Source of the DNA: Distichodus sexfasciatus
Taxonomy: Eukaryota > Chordata > Actinopteri > Characiformes > Distichodontidae
NCBI GenBank assembly: GCA_032718565.1
Contig: JAVGVS010000008.1
Span: 2,975,579-3,039,578 of the forward strand
Direction: 5' to 3'
Length of the DNA: 64,000 nucleotides
Position numbers and translations under genes: made by a program. Below are positions 25,001-34,400 of the stretch, in pieces. How positions within the stretch are numbered: the first letter of the stretch is position 1; every line of letters starts with the position of its first letter. The notes beneath the pieces were generated by a model. That model saw only the letters and a program-made list of their open reading frames with translations, did no database searches and was not told the DNA's origin.

Positions 25001-25602
25001 GGCAGGCTGAGCGGCGCGCCGGAGCTGCTGGTCCAGCCGGCCAAGTGCGAGCTCTCCATCTGCCTCTCGATGAAATGGTCTTTGGTGAGGCGGACCCGCT
25101 GGTGCGCCCGGACGCAGTTGTCACAGAGGTATTCCTGGCAGTCCAGGCAGTGTGAGGTAGCGGAGTTGCCTTCGTCGCAGGAGCTGCACTGCGCTTCGGC
25201 GACGTGGTGCTGAGGCCTGAGCAGGCCGCCGTGCAAGCTGCTGCCCCGGTTCTTGTTGCCCTGCTCCTCGGAGGACACCACCACGTCCAGCAGGTTGCTG
25301 AAGAGGAAGTTACATGAGGGCAAGGCGTCCACCCCGGACTCGGACATCGACACCTTTTGGTCGCAGGTCGGGCAGCGCAGCTTGGAAGGGTCGCCGTTGT
25401 TCCTCAGGCCCTCCAGGCACTGCCTGCAGAAGGCGTGGAGGCAGGGCAGGACGTGGAGCCTCCTGCCGGATGAGGTAGAGGAGTTGGACGTTGTAGAGGA
25501 AGATGACGAGGTAGATGAGCCGGAGGAGATCGGAGCAGAGGAGCCGCACAGTTCTTTACACAGAGGACACGTTTGCAGTTCGGAATCTGGAAACGACGCC
25601 AT
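1..25602 (-). CDS. trim71: TRIM71 (LIN-41) E3 ubiquitin ligase / RNA-binding repressor, 3' end beyond window
   Basis: Joined coding exons are 24925-25602, 9544-9711, 1934-2068 and 1-1031; every junction has GT/AG and is in phase 0. The product has a RING (Cys12 to Cys80, with a Ser/Thr-rich insert at about 26-45), B-box 1 (139-176), B-box 2 (220-251), a coiled coil (about 260-395), a filamin/ABP280 domain (about 427-525) and NHL repeats from about 537. This order is the TRIM-NHL class, and the wording of the B-boxes, coiled coil and NHL region matches vertebrate TRIM71/LIN-41. The family acts in the cytoplasm as a ubiquitin ligase and as a repressor that binds mRNA hairpins through the NHL propeller; it is a classic let-7 target in embryos. 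The visible 670 residues stop after Leu-Phe-Gly in an NHL repeat, so roughly 170 residues and the 3' UTR are missing. Introns are 15.2, 7.5 and 0.9 kb. No frameshift or missing zinc ligand is seen. Confidence 0.97.
1098..1544 (+). mobile_element. MITE copy, interrupted by another element
   Basis: Bases 1110-1220 match 15700-15800 (shared words such as AACCCAGTAAGCTAACG and CAGGCATGCAATA). Bases 1438-1544 match 15828-15913 plus 16570-16609 (CTAAGAACAAATCTCAAAT and TTTCTTCTTAAG). The right end reads GGTGAATGAGGTCC, close to the inverse of the family's left end GGGCCTCA at 15637. The left end is eroded here. The class is not certain. Confidence 0.65.
1230..1403. mobile_element. Inverted-repeat MITE nested in the 1098-1544 element
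   Basis: Bases 1230-1276 (TTTCCCAAATCCCGGTCCTC...) and 1359-1403 (ending TACTGGGATTGGGAAA) are imperfect inverted copies over about 45 bp. The pair interrupts sequence that is continuous in the related copy near 15.8 kb. Such long terminal inverted repeats with no coding core suggest a non-autonomous DNA transposon. Confidence 0.65.
1921..1933. repeat. CA/GT microsatellite abutting the TRIM71 exon 3 donor
   Basis: On the minus strand the donor reads AAG|GTGTGTGTGTGTG, so the invariant GT is the first repeat unit. Confidence 0.9.
1934..2068 (-). CDS. trim71: TRIM71 coding exon 3: coiled coil
   Basis: 45 codons, phase 0. Acceptor is TTTTCCACAG|CTG. It starts LSIEKAQAIAEQVELKAK and ends CELLWK, the conserved TRIM71 coiled-coil segment. 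The donor AAG|GTGTGT lies at the edge of a GT repeat, so the splice site itself is part of a microsatellite. Confidence 0.95.
2281..2530 (-). mobile_element. tRNA-derived SINE, family A
   Basis: Read on the minus strand it starts near AGTTGGTGGTGTAACGGTAG, a pol III A-box-like segment, and continues with CTTGGGGACG-type text on the plus strand. It shares most of its length with 32018-32266 and 63334-63565, and ends with the common tail GACAAATAATCACTCACTTTC. Confidence 0.8.
3714..3783. repeat. CA/CCCCAC-rich simple repeat
   Basis: The tract mixes CACACA runs with CCCCACC units and is strongly C-rich on the plus strand. Confidence 0.85.
4860..5030 (+). mobile_element. Interspersed repeat fragment (related copy at 48815-48990)
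   Basis: It contains GGAGCCACGTCATCTCGTCTCTCTATGTACA, which is the reverse complement, with few changes, of bases at about 48850-48895. Text of the type 'tttattgtcat...gagacgagacgacgtggctcc' is a common fish repeat. I cannot assign the family. Confidence 0.5.
5094..5215 (+). mobile_element. SINE family A, 3' part only
   Basis: It matches the 3' half of the 63334-63565 copy: CTGCCCACTGCTCCTTCACGGATGGGTCAAATG, then GTGTTCACAATGACAAATAGTCACTCAC. It lacks the tRNA-like head and is 5' truncated, as expected for SINE insertion. Confidence 0.7.
6745..6951 (+). mobile_element. MITE fragment (same family as 1098-1544 and 15637-16609)
   Basis: The right end (TTTTAAGATAAATTTCTTCTTAACAACTGGTGAATGAGGCCC) matches the right ends of the other copies. 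The left boundary is uncertain. Confidence 0.5.
7223..7814. mobile_element. hAT-type MITE with perfect 8-bp target duplication
   Basis: A 592-bp element with terminal inverted repeats TAGGGCTGGGCGATAT (left) and ATATTGCCCAGCCCTA (right). It is flanked on both sides by CCACACAC (7215-7222 and 7815-7822). An 8-bp target duplication and these ends are typical of hAT elements. It has no transposase reading frame, so it is non-autonomous. The interior near each end is rich in ATATCGATAT-like words. Confidence 0.9.
9394..9512 (-). mobile_element. SINE fragment, family B tail
   Basis: On the minus strand it ends with GGATAAGAGCGCCTGCTAAATGC, the conserved tail of a widespread fish SINE group. It lies just downstream of the exon 2 donor. 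Confidence 0.65.
9544..9711 (-). CDS. trim71: TRIM71 coding exon 2: remainder of B-box 2 and start of coiled coil
   Basis: 56 codons, phase 0 at both ends. Acceptor is TCTCCCAG|GTG and donor CAG|GTCAGT. It starts VLRFFCESC, supplies the remaining B-box 2 ligands (CESC, CREC, H..GH), and runs into the coiled coil (SRALTIQLLSDAQQGRQAVQ). A SINE fragment on the same strand lies about 30 bp into the following intron. Confidence 0.95.
9849..10000 (+). mobile_element. tRNA-derived SINE, third type
   Basis: It has an A-box-like TGGCGCAGTGG and a B-box-like GAGTTTGAATCCCAG about 45 bp apart, followed by an unrelated body. This is the layout of a tRNA-derived SINE head. Confidence 0.65.
10543..10667 (-). 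mobile_element. Tc1/mariner-like MITE fragment
   Basis: On the minus strand it reads ACTGTGCAAAAGTCTTGAGC followed by TGCCCCTCATTTATTTATATTTTGCC. The same text opens 51556-51715. The other end carries an inverted GTCTTGAGAAAAAG. Ends of this kind are common in fish Tc1/mariner-derived elements. Confidence 0.6.
11553..12178 (-). mobile_element. Degenerate hAT-related MITE, related to 15914-16562
   Basis: Bases 11932-12060 are close to the reverse complement of 16069-16190 (for example GGGGTTGTAGTGTGTTG and ATGTAGGAATTAGC). Bases 12090-12178 match the reverse complement of 15914-16025. The ends are decayed, so the boundaries are approximate. Confidence 0.65.
12223..12241 (+). repeat. Poly-A tract
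   Basis: An uninterrupted run of about 18 A lies close to the right side of the decayed hAT-related element. Confidence 0.8.
15637..16609 (+). mobile_element. MITE with a second MITE inserted in it
   Basis: The left end GGGCCTCACTTATTCACAAAT and right end GGTAAATGAGGTCC are rough inverted repeats. The internal text matches the 1.1-1.5 kb copy. Continuity is broken at 15913/16563 by the hAT-like element listed separately. Without the insert the element is about 320 bp. Confidence 0.65.
15914..16562 (+). mobile_element. hAT-like MITE nested in the 15637-16609 element
   Basis: A 649-bp element. The left end TAGGGATGCACCGAGCC and the right end (inverse TAGGACTACACCGATCC) are imperfect inverted repeats. 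Flanking 8-mers GTTTTAAG and TTGTTAAG agree at 6 of 8 positions, consistent with an old 8-bp target duplication. The sub-terminal part is rich in GATCGG/CCGATA words. No transposase frame is present. Confidence 0.75.
20803..20985 (+). mobile_element. SINE family B
   Basis: It has GGTTCAAATCCTACCATC (B-box-like), CCCCTGAGCAAGACCCTTAAGCC, then GGAAGTAGCTCTGGATAAGTGCGTCTGCTAAAATCC. The last string is the conserved tail shared with 33248-33418 and 9394-9512. Confidence 0.75.
22344..22545 (+). mobile_element. SINE family B, diverged copy
   Basis: GTGGGCAGGTGGTAGGATACTCGCC and ACTACCAACAATGGATCTTTGGGCAAGTGTCTTAACCCC align with the 33248-33418 copy. The tail is decayed. Confidence 0.6.
24050..24890. 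repeat. Degenerate tandem repeat, about 250-270 bp unit, 3-4 copies
   Basis: The module 'TGTGACAAATAAAT..ATCTTGAAACTT' followed by 'AATCAAAGGCCCATT' and 'TTTTAAGAGCAGGCCAATTG' recurs near 24100, 24340, 24600 and 24790. In between lies an AT-rich stretch with CTACTTGCTTTGTT and ATTTAAAATAACTTGCAC. The units are diverged. The end of the array is only about 35 bp from the exon 1 donor. Confidence 0.65.
24925..25602 (-). CDS. trim71: TRIM71 coding exon 1: RING, Ser-rich linker, B-box 1, start of B-box 2
   Basis: 226 codons. The start ATG at 25602 has a favourable context (CCAAATGG) and begins MASFPDSE, like other TRIM71 proteins. RING ligands are Cys12, Cys15, Cys54, His56, Cys59, Cys62, Cys77 and Cys80. 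B-box 1 runs CSSC...CLDC...CDNC...H..H. The exon ends after Asp-Asn-Ala with donor GCA|GTGAGT, just after the first Cys-His pair (Cys220, His223) of B-box 2. The Ala/His-rich stretches that pad the mammalian linker between RING and B-box 1 are absent. Confidence 0.96.
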
Positions 25603-26700
25603 TTGGTCTAGCGGGGGGGATCAAGTCAGGAATTTAAGACGAGAGACGCGCAGAGACATGCGTCGTTTTCTTTTTCGCGTCGATGCTTGGGTTTTAAGAT
25701 GATAGAGGAAACGTTTGGGGAGCCCAATCACGACAACGTTTTTGAAAGCATAAGTACAACTTAAATCTGTTCGAGATAAGACTGCATTCCAATTCAATGG
25801 GCATAGAACTTAGGATCAATTAGCTGCCTATATAATGACTTTCATACGAATGTTCAAATTGTTTATTTTTCATTTCTCTTTCCGTCTCCTTGACATTGAA
25901 GTTACAAGCGACCAGTTGTCATTTTTAAAGCCTTATAGCCCTGGGTTGTGGGGCGTAAGGGCTTATGGTGAAACGTGAAATCCGCGGTGAGCTCCGTGCT
26001 CCGATCCTCCCCCACCGCCGCATGACTACAGCGCCACACGGCCGACACGGAGCCGCATCTGTGAAGTGCCCCAAAACACGCGATTTCACGCCGAATCAAG
26101 TCAGGCTTCTACTCTTCCATCTGCGCATTTTGCTCGAAGGCCGTCGTTGTGTGTGGCTGCGTGAAGCTGTAGAATAACGATTAAATAATTCACCAAACTA
26201 AATCCGACGTAGCGCGTTGCTAGTCGCTGCTGCTGCAGGCTCCGGTTACGGCGCCGCCGGCTGTCTCGCGTTCCACCGGCACACAAACCAGCTTTTAACC
26301 TCAGCTCGTTTGGGTTGTGGCTGCGCTTGCTCGCTCCGTAGGGGGGTGGAGAATCGAACCCGGTCCGACTAGCGCTGCATCTCAACACAACGTTCCGACG
26401 TCGCGTTTTCTAGACGCTTCTCTTCGCCGCTCGACGGGGCGATATCGCACCAAGCTCGTCTCAACTTACACTGGCTCGAAACAAATCGTTTGCTGTCCAG
26501 CTCTCCGCTTAAGGTCGCGCGGCGGTACCGGGAGAGTCCGCGCGCATATCGCCCGTTATCGCGTCCGCGTAACGTGAAGAGTTATGTGTATATGCGTGTG
26601 TGTAAGCGAGTGCGTGCAGACCGGGGAGGTTCGAACACACTTCCGCCAGATCACGAGGGGGTTGGGCAGGGCAACGACCAATACACTGCAGCCATGTTAG
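25603..26700 (-). promoter_or_regulatory. CpG-rich region: TRIM71 5' UTR and promoter
   Basis: CpG dinucleotides are frequent from exon 1 up to about 26.65 kb (densest about 25960-26640, with CGCGCGGCGGTACCG and GTCCGCGCGCATATCGCC). Flanking DNA on both sides is AT-rich. This placement fits a CpG-island promoter for TRIM71. I cannot place the exact transcription start. No opposite-strand gene is evident. Confidence 0.6.
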
Positions 26701-29700
26701 TTACCTCACAATTATTGTCAATTATATCAACTAATATTATTTACTGTTGCTGCGCTGAAGCGGCTAAGGTGATATATTGGTATCCATATAATTGTGTATT
26801 ATTTGTCATATAGCGTATTACTAGAACGTTATTTAGGGCTGCAGAATACACCGTCCCCACCGCGATCTGCACATGCGCAGTAGTCCCGTTGAAAGACGTG
26901 CAATTGCAAGTATCTCCAGTGAGATCCTACACGTTTTATGGACCTGATACAAAACGAAAACTCGCCTGGTTCTAATTTGTAAGGACTAATCTACAAAAGA
27001 TGTCTTGTATATAGGTTCTAGAAGAAAGTGCAAAAAAGGATGGCTCATGCACCAAAAATGTTAATATAATTATATAATTTAATATAAATAAATCTAATAT
27101 TAATGTCTTTTCCCGCAAAATCACACAGCTCGTATTTTAATATTTCTAATTATTATATAAAATTATATTATATATATTATTATATTATTATATTATATAT
27201 ATTATATTATATATAATTTTTTTATAATAATTCTTCTTCTTCTTCTGGAGATTACTTTCAAGTTTATTATGTACTATGGTAGCACACCCATAGTTACCCC
27301 CTGCCGTCTGTTCTGTATCTTTCAATTCTTATGAATTCAGTTCTTTAACAGTTCCATGTTTTTTTGAACCAACCAATTAATTTTGTCATTCTAAAAGCCT
27401 AAAACCTAAACCCCCCAAATCAGTCTCAGTTCTTTCTAATGCTGCAGCGATGGCCCCTTCTGTAAAAGATAGCTACCACATGTAGTTCTGACTTTTGGGC
27501 TCATTTATAGGCTCTCGGGATGGGGTGAATGTGTGGCTTTGGGGAATGAGGAGGAAGCCTCTCGGTGGGGTTTACACTCCAGATGCAGGCTGCCCAATAA
27601 AGCAGTGGGACGCCAAGCTGAATGACAGGGCCCTGGGAGAGACCCTTTGACCCCCATTATTGTGGGCTGGATTAAGGGTGCTGGAGGCTGGTCATTCTCT
27701 GCTTAGAGGTTCTGGCCATCCCAAGGACATCTCATTGATCTTCATGAGGAGAAGCTCAGAATGGGGGTGGGGTGAGGATAGGGGCAGTGCAAAACTCAGC
27801 AAACCAGGGAAGGGTCATGTCATGGTGGAAATGACCACAGGCAATGTGGACATGAGTTTGTGTGTGTGTGTGTGAATATAATGGGATGCTAGTTCTTTCT
27901 TTGACACAGGAAATAAGCAGTCCTTTTGAGTGTCATTTTCATTTAGCATCATGAAAATAGATGTATGAAAGGCAAAATCCATTGTGAAATCAGTGGTTTT
28001 AGCCTTTTGATATCCAAATGTGCTTGAAACCCCCAACCTGAAACGCTTAATTATGTCGTAAAACTAGCTGCTATTTTTTAGGGTTTGTAAACTTTGTTGC
28101 CCAGTTTCATTATATTGTCAAAAATAACATTTCCCTTCTGTATGAAGAATGGGTAATTGTGTGTGTGTGTGTGGGGTTGGAATAAAACTGTTCTGAAACG
28201 TTGTAGAGGAAGTGCTGATTGTCCATATGTCCAAGCTGGCTGTAACTGGCAGGAGTGTTCCCCCAGGGAACAGGATTTGCCATGTGTTACATTTATATTC
28301 ATTGGGTTAAACTGAAGCTTTTCTCTTGGGTGGCCTACGCTGGGTTCATACCCTGTCATTTACATTATGTTGCTGTCATGACTTTCAAAAGGCAAACTCT
28401 AGAAGTGAAAAAGACCATTTATCCATTGCTCTGTTTGAGCCTAACTAATCTCAAATTCAGAAATTCTGTTAACAACTAATGCAGTTCTCAATTCTTACTC
28501 CAAAAGGAAATATTCACACCTCTCTGGTGGTAAGATCTGAACGCTGTTGGCCAATTGAATATATACAGTATATAAGAACTTAATTATGTTTTAGCTTGTT
28601 CCTAATATTTGTATAATATTAAGTATAGTATTATTCTGGTTTATAGATTTTAGGTTTTAGATGTTAGGTTCCCCAAACTGTTACTCCTGAATCCCAAGTG
28701 TGTTTCCAAATCTGTACCCCCTGAACTGCTCAACAACAAGCTGAGCAGTAAAATGTTGGAATAAAACAACAGAACTGGACTGAGAACCTAATAAAAACTG
28801 AACAGCTGCTTAACTCTATAAGCTGAATGAGAATTAGCCTTCACTGAAGTTATGAAGCATTCTATCAATATTCTTATTTTTTCCATATTTGTTTCTTTGT
28901 CAAACACAAAGACTGGAAACATAAGGAGTTTTGCACTTTAGCCATTGTAAAATATGATTTACAATGAGGCATAAGTTCAACACTTATCATTTTAACCTAC
29001 TTCTATGGTCTGATAAATGTAAAGGCGAATATAAAGGAAATTTGCATCCAGTCATACTAGAGAAACTTAAGTACTGGACTTAACCATAAACATAACCATA
29101 ACTTCTTAACCATAAATATAACGGCTGTTAAATCTGACACCTGATGTTTAAACATTTTAACAGAGTACTATAATTGCATGAGTTTTGATATCTCAATAAC
29201 AAATTCTTTGTTGGTTATTTTATAATCATTTCATATTTTTGCTTTCTTGTATTTTAACACAGAGAGAACAAAAACAGAATGTATAGTTGCATCCTGGCTC
29301 TGCTGTCAAAAAATGTAATCATGTTTTCACTTACTGCCCATTGTAGAGTACCATTTAGCTTTTTTAACAGTGTCTCATTTGAGTTTCACTGTGAAGAACA
29401 TCAGAACAGATTAAATGGACTTCACTCCATAATTCAACGTAAGTGTTCCTTTCTCTGTCATTTGGACAGGATTCTAACACACACTAACTACTGAGGGCCA
29501 CGGAGTTCAAGCGGCCTCTAGATTTAATGCTGCTGCCTGCAGACGTGCCCTTGAACTCAGAAGGGGTCCACACTAACCGAACAACCAGCGATTACTTTAA
29601 ACATGAATAAGAGGCAAGAGAGATTAACACTAAAAAGAAACATTTTCACTCAAAATGCAGAACCATGAAGAAAATACCTTTAAATTACTGTGAAATACTG

Positions 29701-31202
29701 CGGCGTCGTGTGGCCAAGGACAACAAAATTGAGCTAAAGTGACTTTCTGATTTGAGTTTTGAAATCTGATTTAGTATGTTTGTTAAAAGTGTAGTTTTAT
29801 TTTATCTCATTTAAATACACCTGATATATTTTATTTCCAAACTTCAAAGGGAATTGCCAAGAAATATTGGCTAGAGACTGAAATAGCATATAAAATGCTG
29901 TTTTAAAGGATTTACAAAGATGTACAAAAAAGCAAATAATGCATTACTAGAATACCATTATTACTTTCAATTAACCTCTTAAACATTTAATTTATAAATC
30001 TAATTAATTAGTAAGTCCCCCCGCATCCTCTTAGAACCAACGCAAAATGCCACGTTTATAGTTTGTGTCTGATTTCTTATTGCCACCCAACGTAACCCAT
30101 CCTCAAACATGCCTTTTCAAGAGAAGCTACTTAAGCTAAGCAGCACTGCTGGTCATCCGTTTAAAACATTTTTATTAAAAACATTTATTTTCACTTATTT
30201 TTATCAATATTAATCTGAATAATTACTGATTGCTCCTTCAATGATACAGATCCAATAAGTTACTCACTTTACAGTTAAAGTTTTAAACATTTGGTGTGTT
30301 GCGCTTGCAGTTCATTTCATAACGTGTATCTCAGACAGTTTCTCTACATCATCAGAACATTTCAGCACTTAGAATTAATAAAGATATTTTTATATATAAT
30401 TAGATAATTTAATTTTTCATTCATTGTCAGCCACAGTAGCAACTTTGACTGCTCCTTTAAGGGCAAAAAGTTGTAAAACAAAACAGTTGGTGATCATTAA
30501 TAAACCATTAGTATCACAAATTCAGTGTTAACTGCATGTTGTGTTTAACATAAAAGTATGAAATATATGTGGGTGTTTGTGCAATGTTTTTCCCCACAAG
30601 ACACGATCAGCAATGTTCCCTGACGGCTGCGGGTGATCACCATCTTGTGGACGACAGACCCCATTGCACAGACTGCAGTGTCTCTAGGCAGGATTATGTG
30701 CTAATACTGAAAAGTCTTTTTCTTGACATTTGTGTCAGTCACATCCATCATTTCAAATGTAACCAGAGTTACAGATGAGTCACAGAGAGTTAATCGTTCA
30801 AGTATATAAGATGAGGACTCATTATATACACTAACAATTTCTGGGTCCTTTAACACTGTTAATACAGTGATCACACACAACTCATTCTAAGCAGTATCTG
30901 GCTATTGGCAGTAGCCCCTTATCTAAATACTGGCCGTCATTCTAAGATCAGCAGTAAAAGTACACTTTAGTCTATATTCATCTTTTTTCCCTTAGAAGTG
31001 AAAAGTGCTTCTGTTCAAATTCACATTTACAGTTTTGCTGCTACGTTACAAGAAGACCCTTTCTATATATCATAAAACCGTAAAAGTGCCTTCTGAGTGT
31101 TCCACCTGTGGAAACAACCACTGCAACCCCTCAAACCTACAAGACACATCTTTGTTGTTCAGGGACGCACTAGATGCTTGAAACCTTAAACCTAAATGTG
31201 TA
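26701..31202. other. Intergenic region between TCAIM 3' end and TRIM71 promoter
   Basis: No gene is supported. It contains AT repeats (27159-27222) and short GT runs at about 27857-27874 and 28157-28172. Part of the right side must be the TCAIM 3' UTR. TTTATT at 30171-30176 and 30184-30189 reads AATAAA on the minus strand and could be poly(A) signals about 1 kb after the stop, but this is weak evidence. Confidence 0.6.
27159..27222. repeat. AT-rich simple repeat
   Basis: Alternating TATATTATTATATTAT text with few other bases. Confidence 0.85.
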
Positions 31203-31428
31203 TCAGCCCTTCCAGTCCCACGGGATGCACAGATCGCCGTCCTGCATGACTGAGTAGAAGTGTGAGACGCGAAGGTGGAGGCCCTGCACGTGAGGGAACC
31301 CCTGCTCCATCAGGCGCAGGCAGCACGGGATCATCTGGCTGCTGGACACACTGGGCTCTTTGGACAGACTGCGCAGAGACAAGTTCTGCGTGCAGGTGGA
31401 CATCACGTCCTCCTCCTCAGCCTCCAAC
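31203..31428 (-). CDS. tcaim: TCAIM coding exon 10 (last)
   Basis: Acceptor TGTCCTCAG|G; stop TGA at 31205-31203. Encodes LEAEEEDVMSTCTQNLS and the C-terminus VSHFYSVMQDGDLCIPWDWK-Gly. It ends a few residues earlier than the mammalian protein. Confidence 0.94.
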
Positions 31429-34400
31429 CTGAGGACACACATCAGATGGTTCAAGTCTTTCAGCTCACTCTTTATTGGAATAAGTCATTTTAATGGAAAA
31501 TATGACCTGGAAATAAGTAATAAATATGGCTTTGAACTGCTCAGTAAATACAAATCCTCTACCAGTCAGAAGGATGCATCACCTCTTGTGGAGTTCAATT
31601 AAAGATGATCGTGCCTCAACAAACGTCATGGCTCTGAATCTGACATGATGCGGTTGTGAGGTTGTCGTGACTACAGAGCTACTCACTGGTGCTTGCGTTG
31701 CAGTTGTTTGCGTGCTTCCTGAGCGTGACTCTGCAGGAAGTTCTGGAGTTGGGCAGGATCACACGTAGTTGGGATGATAAAATGACCCATGTCATGGAGG
31801 CTGGGCGTGAAGCGGTCACTGTGGCCAGCACAGAGCACAAAGCGTGACTTTACAATGCAGCACAGAAAAGCCCAACTCACTGGTCAAATGTAGATTGCAC
31901 CTTCAAGGCCAACAAGACCGAAGATTAATGTAGTTAGTCAACCTTCTTAAAAACCACGGCTAGAAAACAAAAGCACATAAGTGAAAACCCAATAACACAC
32001 ACACACACACACACACAGTGAAAGTGAGTGATTGTCATCGTGAACACACCACAGCACAGCACACAGTGCACCACAACCAAATGTGACCTCTGCATTTAAC
32101 CCATCCGTGAAGGAGCAGTGGGCAGCTAACAAGCGCCCGGGGAGCAGTGCTTGGGGACGGTACCTTGCTCATGAGTACCTCAGTAGTAACTTTACCGGCC
32201 CTGGATTCAACCTGCGACCTTCGGATCACGGGGCGAACACCCTACCGTTACGCCACCAACTGCCCCATACATATATACATGAGGCCCACTGTTCCTCAAG
32301 AATATGAAGCAGAATGCAGAGCACAATATTAAAACAGAAATGCCCTTGGTATGAGGGGTCAGCAAATGAAGTCCTACCTCTCCAGCATCATAGACAGGCC
32401 TTGCAGGCTGCGAGGGTGGAGGGCGAGGCGGTGGGGAAGGAGTTTCTTGTGAAAGGTGTTCAGGGCACTGTAGTGCTCCTCCAGAGGCAGGACTGGACCC
32501 AAACGCTCCATGTGGATCACCTGGATCCCCCCTAACAGGAAGCTGATCCGTTCCTTTAGCCACACTGTCTGCTGGAACAGGCTACAGTAACTTGGCAATC
32601 TCTCGATGAGCTAAACAGACACATAGGTTGCAGACAAAGAGAAAGAACAGTTGGGTTTATCTTAAGTATTGTGATCACTAGAATAAGCCTAAATAATAAA
32701 AGAAATATTACTTTTGCCCACTGATGGTGCACGTCCATTGTCCCCAGCAGCACATGGCCTGACGCATTCATTCCTGACTGATCAGCAAAGACTATTATGT
32801 GCCCTGTGTGGTGAGAAAATCACTAATCAAGCATCTATAAATCAAACCACCTAATCGAACCTACAGAGAAACGCATATCAAAACATTTCGGAACACATTT
32901 TTGGACCCAGTACCTCTCAAATTTAACAAGGCCTCTGGACTCTGTGAAGACAGGCGGTTCAGACTCTGCAGCTGACAGCTTCTGTGTGCAACTCCCCACT
33001 TGCGCTGCCACCTGCAGGACAGAGGACTACATGTCATCCTTATGACATTGCACTCACTAGCAAACTTTTATATGTAGTGCATTTAGCAGATGTTCTTATC
33101 CAGAGTGGCTTCCATACCCTAATTAAAGAGACCTTCCTCATGAGCCCAATGGTGGTTTTTGGCTCTCCTGGGAATAAATCAATACAGTTTCTGTCTTTCA
33201 CCCCAATGCACAACCACTACTGCCTACAACTCCTCAACCAGAACCACTAAATGGTGGTTTAGTGGTAGGGTACTCAAGACAAAGAAGTTGTGCGTGTAAA
33301 TTCGTCCAGCACTACCACCATTGGGTTCCTAAGCAAGAGCCTTAATGCCAAGTTGCTCTAGTAATTAGGACATGGAAGTCAGTCTAAGAACATCTGCTAA
33401 ATGCTATGAACGTAAAAAACATATATGAGTGTATTTTTAACAGGAGCAATAGGAGAAATTGCTTTGTTTACATCATAAACATATATTATATTTATCTGCT
33501 CATGTACTAGTGCAGTAGTGAAAACTGTCCCATTTTCCCCAAACGGATTTATAGAAAGGGTTTCATACTTTCTCTAATTTTCCATCCAGGTCAGAGACAT
33601 TTGTTCATCATTTATTTACCTCAACTGTTCAAACTCACTTAACTTTGTCAGATTAGACTCTCTTAAATTTCTGTTTTTCTGGGAAAGCGGGAACTGCTGA
33701 CCTTATATCGAGCAGACCCAGTTTCTCAGTGAGCTCCTTCTTCAGCCTCTTGAGCTCGGCTCGGCGGGGGACGCTGGCGTTCTGTTTCTTTGTGGCCTCT
33801 GGCTCATTGTTCCTCAACCACAAGCTGGAAGAACAGAGCAATGCTGTGTTAAACATTATGTTACAGGCTAACATTTCACAACTACTCTGATCAAGTAATC
33901 ATTATAAACTATGATAATCCAGTTGGCCCCAGTTACATAATCATTGCCAGGTTGGTCACTGCAAAGTAAAGTGATAAATGTTCAAGAAGACAATGGTCTT
34001 TTTTGCAGTTTTTTGGAACAAGCTACTTTTCCTTTTCTAGGAAAAGAGTAAACAGTTTGCACAAAGTTCAAGAAACAGGTTTAAGTATGTAAATGTAATT
34101 GCAGCACCTTAGTGTTGTCTCCAATTTCTTGGCCTGCTCTAGTTCTTGTTCTGGGTCTCTGAACCCTGTGAAGCTGTAGTATGTCTTGTCCCATTTAATG
34201 GGACGAAAAAAAGGAGATCCTGCTTGCTGCGGGGACTTTTGATTCTCTGTTTTGGGCTTAAGAAGTTCTTGCATGTGCTCTACTGGCAAGTTACAGGACT
34301 TCAAAACATCTACCACGGTGCTCAAGACGTCCTTAGACTGCAGAGTGAAGGTCACTGACCGGAACCCTGGGAAATGTAGGAAGACAGGTCTTTTGAGAAA

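Noticed and set aside
25253..25702. Plus-strand open frame of 149 codons
   Set aside because: Antisense to TRIM71 exon 1; the minus strand has clear RING and B-box motifs, so this is a shadow frame.
25603..26700. Bidirectional promoter with a plus-strand gene
   Set aside because: Short plus-strand frames in 25965-26813 lack similarity, splice sites and Kozak support; the CpG content alone explains them.
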